This document shows positions 55,501 to 64,000 of a DNA stretch of 64,000 bases, in pieces. The position numbers and the translations under genes were made by a program. The notes below the pieces were generated by a model. It had not been told where the DNA came from, made no database searches, and was given only the letters and a program-made list of their open reading frames with translations. The DNA lies in NCBI GenBank assembly GCA_036674765.1, contig JARVKI010000017.1, positions 1 to 64,000 on the forward strand, written 5' to 3'. Source of the DNA: Seiridium cupressi (Eukaryota > Ascomycota > Sordariomycetes > Amphisphaeriales > Sporocadaceae). How positions within the stretch are numbered: position 1 is the stretch's first letter; each line of letters starts with the position of its first letter.

Positions 55501-56148
55501 AACAACGACTGCAAACGTTGCAACCATCACTGGCAGCAGCATATGCACATTCGTTACGAACAGGTCGAGAAGGTGGTCACGTCAGTCGACGAAGATGTCC
55601 AGGGGCAGATCGACGCCAACGTTTCCGACATCAAGCTCAGAGAAGAAGCCATTCGAAAGCTCGAGCAGCAGATCAAGGAAGCCGAGAATGAACTTCAAAT
55701 CATTCGAGATGCCGCTGTGCAGTTCGGCATGTTTCTGAAGAAGAACAGCATCACGCCCTACAACGATGCCATGATTGCTTACCTCGACGAGATGATTCGA
55801 GAAGAACGCCAGAATGTTGAGCACGCCAAGGACATCAACGTTTCCGCTCCTGGAAATGAGGAACGCCTTCGAAACCTAGAGCGAAGCAAGCAGCAGTATG
55901 CAGAGCGCATCAAGCTCCTCACTGCCCAGATGGAGAACTCTGCGAACGCCCGCCTGTTGGACGAAAAGGGCGTGGACGAGTTGATCACCGAGATGTACGG
56001 GCTGAGGAACTGGGGCAAGAACCTCGAGGATATGCGAAAGATGGTGGAGTGGTCAGACGCCTCCACGTTCCGTGAGCAGCAGTTCCGCCCCGTGTCAGCC
56101 GCACTATGCAGACGCTGGCCTGGCTTGCGAATGGAGCCAGGGCCGTAG
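52504..56148 (+). CDS. large SNTX-like / P-loop GTPase / zinc-cluster / coiled-coil protein
   Basis: One exon; the first ATG is 52504 (MASDFGVTRPALGQRADIG), giving 1,214 residues. Residues about 5-290 resemble the N-terminal MACPF-related domain of the SNTX family: LGQRADIGALYDARTD, then SSGHATHVVTGITSGISIII, DNFNFAVFSD and VAYTIYPLSYV. This is a fold-level resemblance, not evidence of toxicity. A Cys cluster follows at about 536-585 (CPGPNCDHGQSC, CYICRTP, CNCGRA). A GTPase domain has P-loop GETGVGKST (619-627), the switch/Walker B IDTPGVGDVRG (715 on) and a possible G4 WGFTNTRQSD. A second Cys/His cluster is at about 948-1020 (CKHPACVE ... HHWQQHMHIRYE) and a coiled coil at about 1030-1180. 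The stop at 56146-56148 is probably premature: the +3 frame from 56106 stays coding-like to 56348. Family function in fungi is unknown. Confidence 0.8.
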   Translation: MASDFGVTRPALGQRADIGALYDARTDTFLARDASLLKGQPSSAILNSSLHRTHEIKCMAKDTYQGKLELLGISHDLGASTLARMAPISGSANYLHFSRRSNKYMEGAVRITMTSEQVNMCLNTQNMREHITSYAFSSGHATHVVTGITSGISIIIGVRFAHKRTHGVPLAPSPQDTRATELEFETKLSDLATYLKTQIITGPNASTFGLRDPSENHEFGKDNFNFAVFSDIEGKEFTHRCTLRNVVHQIQEGRSLVAVGHSQRLMPVAYTIYPLSYVRFVLGIPVGPMRSLEQPTELLLRSFFHAFDALLSMERDIEDYNDEVGGARSCSLCPKQVMLNNIHERLEAGLAQKSIMLNDYSRILADIRTSKPGSSEALRDLVRTMYTCPNGPRSIRTVITQARQSWSLRKLVASYSGQYLDYRGAKKAISVGSRIYILFFTEAMKHDQGTWHLNLEILQKSLARNPGDNLVALAECAPGDLSFDKSRITFYENRKVRTLDMREVQDHADQSFVRCDPDIMDASKAILPLDRKLVTVACPGPNCDHGQSCEWTCYICRTPVEYWDQYLYCNCGRAKSSDFAWQCNGQSHGAEFSTYATEDLSANLRALHSYKEINILLLGETGVGKSTFINAFYNYIHFGTLDEAMAHEKLEWIIPSSFSTQYIDNSNSDEPRFVQEDIKVGHDDAEHDGSRGDSATQLASSYCISIGDHIVRLIDTPGVGDVRGIEQDQRNLSNILSTLNQYDRLHGIVILLKPNSAHLTLMFRFCVQELLTHLHKDAARNIVWGFTNTRQSDYMPGDSYKPLERLIEQHRSLGLTLSPSTVFCFDSESFRCLAAQKQTGVPVNNMEHFQQSWDRSVTEVRRLLGRFTTLEPHFVKSTLSLNRARELIHQLTQPMASIADTIQRTIALNKEKIAELSNTRCRGQSLRDALHFERIEIDTVSLKRPRTVCKHPACVETKNVAGVRRPIYKSFCHDPCRLKNVDQEVVGHANLIKCSAFGGNNDCKRCNHHWQQHMHIRYEQVEKVVTSVDEDVQGQIDANVSDIKLREEAIRKLEQQIKEAENELQIIRDAAVQFGMFLKKNSITPYNDAMIAYLDEMIREERQNVEHAKDINVSAPGNEERLRNLERSKQQYAERIKLLTAQMENSANARLLDEKGVDELITEMYGLRNWGKNLEDMRKMVEWSDASTFREQQFRPVSAALCRRWPGLRMEPGP

Positions 56149-56744
56149 CCTCGATTGCCGCATCTGGAGCCAGTTCAGCCGTTGCCCGTGGCTTTGGAGA
56201 GCCGAACACTCCGGACATTCATGTAGTCCAAGGCTTCAGTGGTCATGGGAAGAAGCGAAGCCACTCTCAGATTAATGGTGGTTCCGTTCGTCCCGGTGGC
56301 TACATGACACGCCAAAAGACTCGACGTCTCGGTGACGCCCCCCTTTGATCAAACTCGCACTGAGGGCACTTGAGAGAAGTTCCAGAGGAAACGGAGTACG
56401 ATAGTATTATGGATTCGATAAACAATGTCTGGCGCCCTTCTGCCAGACTTGCGGTGCTTTGACCCTCATACCCCGGAATGGACTCCTTCAAAACATACAC
56501 GTTGCAGATAGCAGATAGCAAATACTTTCGCGATGACCTTCAGTAATCCGGCCTTTCCCAGTCCACCATAGCCAGTGAGTGCATTATAACGCTGAACTCA
56601 ACGAGGGGTATCCGCAATTGTTTGAATAGAAGATGTTTTGTGAAAGGGCGCAAGTGCCAATTTGAGTCGAAAATGCAGTCTTCCTTTTCGATCAGTGAAC
56701 AAAATTCAAGCTTATGTTTAGGCAGGAAGTAGTCTCACGAGGCA
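56149..56744. other. apparent extension of the GTPase C-terminus, then spacer
   Basis: The frame starting MQTLAWLANGARAV at 56106 continues to a stop at 56346-56348. It contains SSAVARGFGEPNTPDIHVVQ and a basic KKRSHSQ patch, and looks like a displaced C-terminal tail of the upstream gene. Beyond 56350 nothing is recognised. Confidence 0.4.
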
Positions 56745-56846
56745 TTACATGCATCTTGCACATTCTTGGTGCTGGCAAGCGGTGCACTTGTTGCTAATGA
56801 CCAGTATGCAACCGCATTTGCAGCAATACTTTGGGTAGGGAGACAT
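56745..56846 (-). CDS. 33-aa Cys-rich ORF, zinc-knuckle-like
   Basis: ATG at 56846, stop at 56745-56747. Eight Cys and one His are packed as C-C-x-C-G-C then C-x-x-C-x-H-x-x-C-x-x-C (MSPYPKYCCKCGC ... CTACQHQECARCM). This looks like a zinc ribbon or knuckle. The frame is open further upstream without an ATG, and a possible acceptor (CTTACTCGCCAG) at about 56,905 could attach a 5' exon, so the true protein may be longer. No signal peptide. Comparable short C-x2-C proteins are common and unassigned in moulds. Confidence 0.4.
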   Translation of the reverse strand: MSPYPKYCCKCGCILVISNKCTACQHQECARCM

Positions 56847-57051
56847 GATGGTCTCTTCCGTTGGTTGATCTCTTCGAGGTATTGGAGAAGGTGATGTCTG
56901 GCGAGTAAGTTGTTTTGATTACATTAAGTAGGTGAATATTCTTTGTAAATAGCAGGAAGACAGAAGAACTGGTGGGCTGAAAGGGCTGCTCACGCTGCAC
57001 TCTTTATATGGCCCAGCCCATGCGGATATGGTTCGCGTATTGTTCTCACGC

Positions 57052-57075
57052 AAAAAAAAAAAAAAAAAAAAAAAA
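57052..57075. repeat. poly-A run of 24 bases
   Basis: An uninterrupted run of 24 A after CACGC. It could be the tail scar of a retroelement or processed transcript, but no target duplication or element body was identified next to it. Confidence 0.7.
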
Positions 57076-57533
57076 GCCAGAATCCCCCAGCCCACATTCT
57101 CTCACTCGTCCGACCCCGGATCGTCGCAGAGCAAGAGAAGGAGAAGAAAAAAAGGCTATTCCCCTAAGTCTTTGCTTGGTCCCTTCTTGCATAGCGCTCA
57201 TGGATTAAAGTTCGGGATTCCCTGCAGGCGAGTCGATTGTCACCCTTGGAATCGTACCCCGCATCGCTCTAAAGCCCAGCACTGCCGAATTAGAGCGGCG
57301 TATCACGCTCTTAGGCGCCTGTTCAGCGCGGGGGTACCCTAGCCTCTCACTGGGAGACACCGAGCATCGCGGGGCTTAGCGCTGCTCGGGCGAGCCACGG
57401 CATTGGTCGGCGTCATTCCATTAGAGCATGCGAACTTCTAATAGTCGAAAATCCGGTTCGAGCTCTGCTTTTCTTCTCTCTTCCTCACACTCTTTTTTCT
57501 TGCTCTCCAAAAAGCCCAGCTGCGTGTCTCAGC
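57076..57533. other. spacer with a short hairpin
   Basis: CGCTCTAA at 57265-57272 pairs with TTAGAGCG at 57290-57297, an 8-bp stem with a 17-base loop in a GC-rich region. No tRNA cloverleaf or other RNA family could be recognised around it. Confidence 0.35.
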
Positions 57534-58294
57534 CTAGCGCACACCGGCCATGTGTTGTATGGCTGTTCCACTATTGGAGGGGGCTCCTACGAATGTCATC
57601 AGCCAAGGCTCCTGAGTCACTGGCGGATCGGGGCTTGTATATTTTAGTTTGGCCCCAAAATCTATATCCGTGGGACAAGACCGTGTTGGACGGCAGATCG
57701 ACACCCCGATGGCGTATGGGTGCCTGTTGGACACCGGTCACATGCAGCATCATTTCTTGGTATTTTTCCAACAACGGTACATAGACGAATTTGCAGAGGC
57801 TCAAGTCAATGTAAGCACTGCTGCGCCCAGTGGCCACATTGTAGGCTTGTTCTATCACTAAGTCTCAGGCCTTTTAGTGTGAGTGGCTCCTGAGACGCGA
57901 TCGAACGAGTGGTGCATCAAGAATCTTCGCAGGTTCCGCTGCGCCGACATCCTTCATTACCTCCTTAAAGAGTATGAGGGGGAAATTTTGAAAAACGGTG
58001 TGGAGGAAAAATAAATCTCGAACTCGAGTATTTCCGTAGTAGCAGTGATTGCGCTTCTTGTTTTGGGGCCCAGACAGTGAGAGAGGCTACACATTCCTTC
58101 ATCTTCGTCAATCAAGAACAGCCCCACAGAGAAATCCAATATTTGGTGGTCAACGCCCTCATGGCTGGGAAAGGCTGAGGGTACTTTCTAGCCTTGCGAT
58201 ATGCATCAAGTTCCAAAAAGTTCTCGTGGATGCCAAAAAAGAAACCACTCCATACATTGAACCCCGAGACCTCTAGACACCTACCGAGAGTCAT
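57534..58294 (-). pseudogene. possible degraded gene, unrecognised
   Basis: Several minus-strand frames in succession read like protein but do not connect by splices I could verify. The segments are GIHENFLELDAYRKARKY (about 58,210), LDFSVGLFLIDEDEG (about 58,110), FPLILFKEVMKDVGAAEPAK (about 57,980) and IEQAYNVATGRSSAYIDLSL with GYRFWGQTKIYKP (57571-57858). They are either exons of an intron-rich gene or frameshifted debris. No family recognised. Confidence 0.25.
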
Positions 58295-59141
58295 TGCAAG
58301 TCATAGAGCAGCATCGTCATAAGAGAAAATGAACAACGAATCATGCTACCTACTGAATAGGCTTTGAACAGAACTTAATCAGCAATTACAATGAAACCCG
58401 GTGCCGAGGCGATGCCAGTGCCCATCCGATTTATCGCAAACGGGACGCCATAGTACATCATCGTACACCCACAAAGAGATATCGACGTTCTAATCGCATT
58501 CACACACAGAGAACTCTTCAATCACATGTTCCGTGCAACGATGGTCTAACTCGCTTATCGGCCGCTTACTGCCACCATTTAGCTGTTGAGTTCGATGAAA
58601 TGTCTGGAGGCAAGGGTGAGTCATGGTAGCACATCAAGCAGTCACATCTCTCGACGAATATTTGGATTTCATGTATTCTTTTCTATTTTCCAGTAGGTGT
58701 TCTCGTTTATCGATATTGGTATCCATAAATGGTGATTTGCTAAGTGGGAAATCCAACCTTTGGGGCTGTGAGATGGGCGTCGGTTGATGGGAGTCGAGAC
58801 ACTAAGCTGCGTGGACGAGTACTGGTGTCTGGTACTTTTCAACGTCCTGTATAATGTATGAAGTAGAGACACGGCATCCAGTTCACGGCGTAACCGGGTC
58901 AGGGTCCTCGCTTATATTCCATCAATGAGCCTTAGTATAATAGCGTCCGCTGGGCAGTAGCTTTCGACCTTGGCGCACTTGATTATCATCTGCATGACTG
59001 CGGAAACTTATTGGTATTGGCTCCGGTACGGTTGCGAAGAGTGAACACCAATCACCAATTCGGTACCATAACGACATTCGTGAGCCACACCATTTGGTTG
59101 TTCGAGGATACAGCGTTGATGGTGAGTCCAGGCGGTCGATG
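58295..59141. other. intergenic
   Basis: 3' flank of the transcription-factor gene. No gene supported. Confidence 0.4.
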
Positions 59142-60914
59142 TTATCGAATATTGATAATGCGTTTGAGCACTGTTCTCCCATCACACTCGGTGCCAGTCG
59201 CCCAGTCGAGGCTCAGCATCCGACAGATCTCCAGATCAGCTTCTGCCATTTTCTCAACATCCATCTCAGATCGTACCGAGAGTTGGTGCAGTATGCGAAA
59301 GTATATGGATCGCTCTGGGCTCCGATAGCTCCAGCCTCGATGGAAGACGTCAAAATAGGTACACAGTGAGTGCCCTATGATACAAATCCAGATAAGAATT
59401 GGCCGAGCAGTGGCTTTGGCTTTCCAGTTTATCATTCGAGCGCCCTTGGGTGTACCACGACGTGGCGCTTCAACAAGCCACGCGAACACCAATTGTAGTT
59501 GGTCATGTAGGCAGTTCAACAAGGCGGTATAGGATAATCTGCCAAAAAGGACTTTCAAGGTGGAAGCTCGGATGCACATGAGTGCAGTCAATCTGATCGC
59601 CTTCCCCAAGAAGTCCGGACAATATGGATGGCCGGCCAGGCTGCACCCTAAGGACGTCAGACTACAACTGCCACTAGAACCCTCTGAAATGTAATCATCC
59701 CAGAGGAGAACAGGGCTGGTCAGTAGTTGATGCTGAAGACCTTGGTCGTCTTCCATCAAACTGATGGGATCAACATGGTCCTCGGGTGCCCATTCATGGT
59801 GGTGTCGGATAGTCTGAGTGAATATGCTCACGGCAATGACTGTGTCTGTTATGTCTTCTGCAATGAAGCAAGCCCGCATTCTGGGTCGCAAGCATGCGAT
59901 TATATTCGCGACATGCATTGTGGACAGTAGACTTGGAGAGAAAGCGCGCGTTCTTGAGAAAGAGAAGAACAGGGGCGATTGGAATAGAATAGCACCCTCG
60001 ATGTCAATGCTATCCGTAGAGTCAGTATTGTAATATTATACTCGAAGAGTAGCATGATTTTCTGACTTACTACGACAGAGTATTATTGATGTTGATTCCT
60101 GTTTCCTTGTAATGAATGTTGAGATATTGCTTTAAGCCATGCATATGTAGCTGCCAAGCTGGAGAGTCTTGGAGGATGACCTATAGAATCCTGTTAGTCC
60201 CTGTACGACCAGAATTTCCCTAGAAGAATGAATTACAGCTACAAGCGCCATGACTTTGATGGCGCGGGCCTCTAGGTATTTCGTCGAGGCGTCCTTCTCG
60301 TGGATTCGAAGACTCCGGCTGATGGCCTCACAACTTCTGGCGTTCTGGGAAAACATAGCCTCAGAGCTTCTCTTCCCGTGTGACACGAGTTCGACAGCAA
60401 GTTGCAGCAATGTGACGGCTTCGCTCGAGGGCGGGTGACCTTCAAGGCCGTCAAAAGCGCCTGGCATGCGGCTGGGGCTGTGGGCCACGGCTCCAAATTT
60501 GTCAACAATATCTAGTATTGGCGGTTGAGCTGCAACAAGCATGCGGGCGTATTTGTCGGCCTCGTCAAATATCTGCGCTCGGTGGCATAGGACGCAATAA
60601 GTGTCGGAACTGCAGTTTTCTTTGGACAACGACAAGCTCCAGTGACTATCAAATGTAGCTACTTGTCTATCGTTCATCACCGCTTCCAGCGGTGTTTGCG
60701 AACGGCTAGGAAAATATTCTGCATGGACCGTGGTTGAGCTTTCCACGGCATCTGAAGGGTCGTCGGACTCAACAGATTGACAGGCAAGGTCTGCGCCACT
60801 GAGACTGGCCACTGTTGAAGCAGCTTGCAGTCGTCCGTCTGGGCAAGCTACTACGTTTGGCTGATTTCGTTCCAGAACATGGAGACCACGAAGAGCCATC
60901 TTTGTTATGGTCAA
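59142..60914 (-). CDS. fungal-specific transcription-factor-domain protein, no zinc cluster seen
   Basis: Three exons on the minus strand, 60914-60243, 60180-60071 and 60009-59142, with GT-AG introns of 62 and 61 bp. They sum to 1,650 bp, 549 residues. The first splice produces VMAL-VILQDSPAWQLHMHGLKQ, the characteristic S-x-x-W-x-L-H-x-x-G block of the Fungal_trans_2 domain. The second gives IDIEGAILFQSPLF, the W/I-D-x-x-G-A block. Later come RLTALMCIRAST, LLNCLHDQLQLVFAWL, ILIWICIIGHSL and a closing CDGRTVLKRIINI, the usual order in this domain. No C-x2-C-x6-C cluster was found in the 500 bp upstream, so it is either a cluster-less regulator or a gene whose first exon lies further upstream. 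A nuclear regulatory role is by family. Confidence 0.75.
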
Positions 60915-62658
60915 TTAAGGCTACCTCAGTAGGGTAGTTCGCCCTGTGGCTCGAAGTTGTGTCGGGTCGAGCTACCGCGAGTAGCTATTGCTGTCAGGGG
61001 CACCAAACGTCGTCAACCACAGACGAAGCTTTTTGAGTGCTGCAAAGATGGGCAGAAAACATATTCGGAGTAAAGAGGATGCAATTATCAAGGTGACCTT
61101 GGGTGTGCTTTGATGCTGCCTCGATGCGAAGCTGGTTTTCAGCGGTAGGATTCCAACCACATCTTGGAGTCTGGTCACTGAAAGATGCTCGACACGTCGA
61201 GTCCGTACCCCGCGTCAGCAGGGTGGGCTCGGATCGGCTCTGGCAATTTTGGAACAGCTTCACTGGGACGGTCAATGATTGGTTTCCATTGGAGTGCAAG
61301 CTCTCAAAGCAAAAAGCGCGTACCACGTAAGACAGTGAACCCGAGGTAGTTCATGGAGCACTGGGGATTGATTTTGTAGTACAATCGTTAACGAAAACTC
61401 AAATCCGCGCGAAGGGGCAGCGCATGTCAGCTGTTGGTTTCAGACAGTATGCGCCTGCATGTGCATGCTGTTACTTGATTGAACGCCCGCTCAGCCAATA
61501 CCACTCCAAGCATGGTGATTACGACCCTGCAGACAGACAGAAATACCATGCGGCCCAGCAATACAGTCGGAGTCTAACCGAATGATTAAAATTAGATCGT
61601 GTGTCTACATGTAGACATCCAAGTGTTCCAAAGCATGTAGTTACTTGTCGCAACTACGGCGGGACTATGCGATTTAATTCCGTGATGGTGCAGACTCGTT
61701 ATTGCTTCACCTGAAATCATATCATCTTCCTTGTACAGTATGATTATCACGGTTACATTTTTGTGGACTGGGCGGTTGCAGGGGTTGCACATACGCCCGG
61801 AAATGGATTAGCGGCCCGATGTCTCGTGCCATGCCATGGGTTTATGGTTGTTGGTCTTGCTTCATCAATCACACTTGGGTCCAGGCACCATCCCGCCACG
61901 CCGCGCAAACTACATGTACATAAGGTACCTCTCCTTCGAGTCTGAGGAAATCCAACAACGGCGCCCTCTGCCACGTGTTTCTCACGTTTCGACAATAGGG
62001 CTGCCAAACGCTTTGGAGCTTGGGACATTTACCAGGTGATTTTCTACGTTTGTAGAACTTGAACAAAATTCCTGTCTAAAATCGGCAATTCTACCTAATT
62101 ATGGGCCTTATATGGCCGGCTAAGCCTTACATCATCGGCATGTATTCTCACTCGTGACGAGTAATAACCCAAAGCTTCCGACAACTCATTGATGCATGTG
62201 GCTGAAAGGGAGCCCCGTTAGTATGATACTGGTACGAGGCCAGGTGATATGGTCGATTGTCGCAGCAGACTCGCGATCAATAAGCCACACACATTACCAT
62301 CATTGTCCACCATATTTAGAGCCTGGATCTAGTCTTCCTGTCGATACTTCTCTACCGGCAGTTCATCAGGCATAAATATAAGCATCAGCACTTCCACTTA
62401 TGGATAGAATCATGATGTAATAGGCGCGGCCACTCCCGGCGCTAGAGGGAATCTCATGCTTTGTTCCTGGAAGATCATCTAGGGAATACCGGTATCACAT
62501 TCGTCATAGATCTAGCGAGTTAAAGAGATTGCCTTTTCACATTGATTACATAAAGTCTCGTAATAAACCGCGATAATAACTTCTCGTTCAAGCACATGCG
62601 ACGCCATCCATCATTTAGATTATTTACCACACGGACTATCCCTACATCCCATTACAAG
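60915..62658. other. intergenic
   Basis: Frames up to 110 codons on the minus strand (60994-61326) lack motifs; in particular no Zn2Cys6 exon for the downstream regulator is visible. Otherwise nothing recognised. Confidence 0.45.
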
Positions 62659-63077
62659 ATGGTCTCGAGCAAAGGTTTGGCTGGCTGCTTTGGGGGAACC
62701 ACCATGAAAAATACTCTAACAGATTAATAGGAAAGCCCACTGACCCAGAGCTGAGAGAGCAGCTCAAGGAGGGTACGTTCTTCCTGTCTGTTTTGGTTTG
62801 CAGTAATTTTCGCTGATACCATATCAGAGATCAAGCAAGAGCCCAACAAGTCCGGCGGTGGCGAGGGACAATGGGCTGCGTGGAAGGTAAGGCGTCTTTT
62901 ACTTGACATGACAGCAGACGATTTTCACTGACTCATTCAAAGGCTTCCAAGCTTGCCAAGGAGTATGAGAAGCAGGGTGGAGAGTATGAGAACGAACCAG
63001 GATCGAAGAACGAGCCAAAGAAGGGCGAGCCACAGCCCAAGAGCGAATCAAAGAAGAAGGCCGAGACTGAAGACTAA
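62659..63077 (+). CDS. 83-aa conserved small protein, four exons
   Basis: Too short and too split for simple ORF calling. Exons are 62659-62674 (16 bp), 62731-62772, 62828-62886 and 62943-63077, with GT-AG introns of 55-56 bp; total 252 bp, exactly 83 codons plus stop. The product starts MVSSKGKPTDPELREQLKEE. It continues IKQEPNKSGGGEGQWAAWK then ASKLAKEYEKQGGEYENEPG, and ends in a Lys/Glu/Pro-rich tail. It is very hydrophilic, with no signal or TM. I recall a widespread uncharacterised fungal family with the same G-K-P-T-D-P-E-L, G-x-G-Q-W-x-A-W-K and A-K-E-Y-E motifs. Exact phase agreement over four exons makes the model strong. Function unknown. Confidence 0.8.
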
Positions 63078-64000
63078 AACAGGGTGGGGACATTATGATT
63101 TGTCGACCAATGCGCAATTGACACTCGGCCGGATTGAAGTCTATTTATCTAATGCTATATTCTATTGTGTATTAACCCTACGCTGTCTATCAATGTGATG
63201 CTGACAATGACGTATCAACGCTGCGATACGCCTCTAAACCTAAATCTGCGTAACAGCCACAAGTGTGGGATGATATCAGTGACAAATATCCGTCAAATCG
63301 TACCTAGAATATTGTTGGAGGGAGACTTCTTCAACTCCCTCATGGTCTTCTTACAATCCATACATGGGGTGCGTCATATGCTCAAATATTGGAAGACATG
63401 TTCACAAGTGCTTTCACCCACCAGTCCACAATGATGTGATCTTGGCACCCATGGTAACGCGCAGACAAGGTTCCCACGTTGAGCCTTCAGCCGTTTGGAA
63501 TATCACTTCTCTTGAACGAAGACTTGACAGGTCACCACCAGGTACGGGGTTCGTGCTCGTGTATCATCGCCAGAGATCTTGCAATCGGCTTGAGTAGCCC
63601 CATTCGTTTTCGTACCAGCCAATGATATTGAAGAATTAAATACCGATGCAGAATAATTGTAGTCCAATGGGCTATCCGATTAGCATGTTGGAGGAATCTC
63701 ACTTTTCGGATTTAGTTCCACGCACGCTTGGCTGTCAACAAGGGCGCTGAAGGTGCTACCAAGCAGGTCACTACTCACAAGGTCCTGGTCGCTCACGGTG
63801 AGCACCCCGGCCATTGTAGAAGCCCCAGCTTTGCGGAAGATATCGAAGATTTTGGGTAACGACGAAGGCCGCTCTGTTTTCACCGTGAGGTCGACCATGG
63901 AGACGTCGGATCTGCATATCACGGTCAATTCACGATGATGGTTTCGAATACAGGTTGAAAGCACCAGCTGGCAACAAAAGAGAGAGTAAGTTCGTGGGGG
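63078..64000. other. spacer and possible cut gene at the window end
   Basis: A minus-strand frame at 63680-63964 (95 codons; segment PSSLPKIFDIFRKAGASTMAG) reads plausibly and could be the 3' part of a gene extending past the window, but I do not recognise it. Nothing else is supportable. Confidence 0.3.

Noticed and set aside
1..64000. CRISPR arrays, operons or ribosome-binding sites
   Set aside because: Spliceosomal introns and fungal families show this is eukaryotic nuclear DNA; no regularly spaced direct repeats with spacers were seen.

Overview
The window looks like nuclear DNA of a filamentous ascomycete (Pezizomycotina, most likely Eurotiales or a relative). Most genes carry short 48-80 bp GT-AG introns with CTAAC/CTAAT-like branch sites. 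Their families are typical of mould accessory genomes: a PDR-type ABC transporter, an RTA1 protein, a PTH11-like receptor, fungal-specific transcription factors, FAD monooxygenase, CAP protein, tannase, GST and an MDR reductase. I found no rRNA, tRNA, CRISPR array or telomeric repeat. All family names come from reading motifs and from memory of the families; no database search was possible.

Layout. 1-74 is a pure C run. 0.3-6.4 kb holds a BTB-type protein, a multi-pass membrane protein with six coding exons, and an unrecognised reading frame broken by one TAG. 8.0-8.9 kb is a Cys-rich/Ser-rich single-pass wall-sensor-like protein. 9.2-10.0 kb is a non-autonomous PIF/Harbinger-type DNA transposon with 14-bp inverted termini and TTA target duplications. 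10.4-11.5 kb encodes a GCIP/cyclin-D1-binding-like protein. 12.5-18.5 kb holds a Zn2Cys6 regulator, an RTA1 membrane protein and an FAD monooxygenase, possibly a small metabolic or detoxification cluster. 20.0-22.4 kb is a single-exon GH127 family glycosidase of bacterial appearance. 24.1-25.8 kb is a decayed PTH11-like receptor gene. 25.8-31.2 kb is gene-poor.

31.2-38.8 kb holds a full-size PDR ABC transporter, an EamA/DMT transporter and a small Cys-rich protein. 39.2-41.7 kb is a secreted SGNH hydrolase with fibronectin-III-like modules and one base too many in a G6/C6 run. 44.1-46.9 kb holds a CAP/PR-1 secreted protein and an MDR reductase. 48.3-50.0 kb is a tannase/feruloyl-esterase gene with three frame breaks. 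50.8-51.7 kb is a GST-like protein. 52.5-56.3 kb encodes a ~1.2-kDa-residue-scale (1,214 aa) protein joining a region that resembles the SNTX-type N-terminal domain to a P-loop GTPase, two Cys/His clusters and a coiled coil. The rest holds a 33-aa Cys-rich ORF, a fungal-specific transcription factor without a visible zinc cluster, and an 83-aa four-exon gene.

Functionally the window is a patchwork of secretion, efflux and environment-sensing genes, not one pathway. Single-base frame breaks recur in otherwise well-preserved genes. Either the assembly has indel errors or several accessory genes are freshly inactivated; the two stop codons that replace expected residues would also fit CpA-to-TpA change of the RIP kind.
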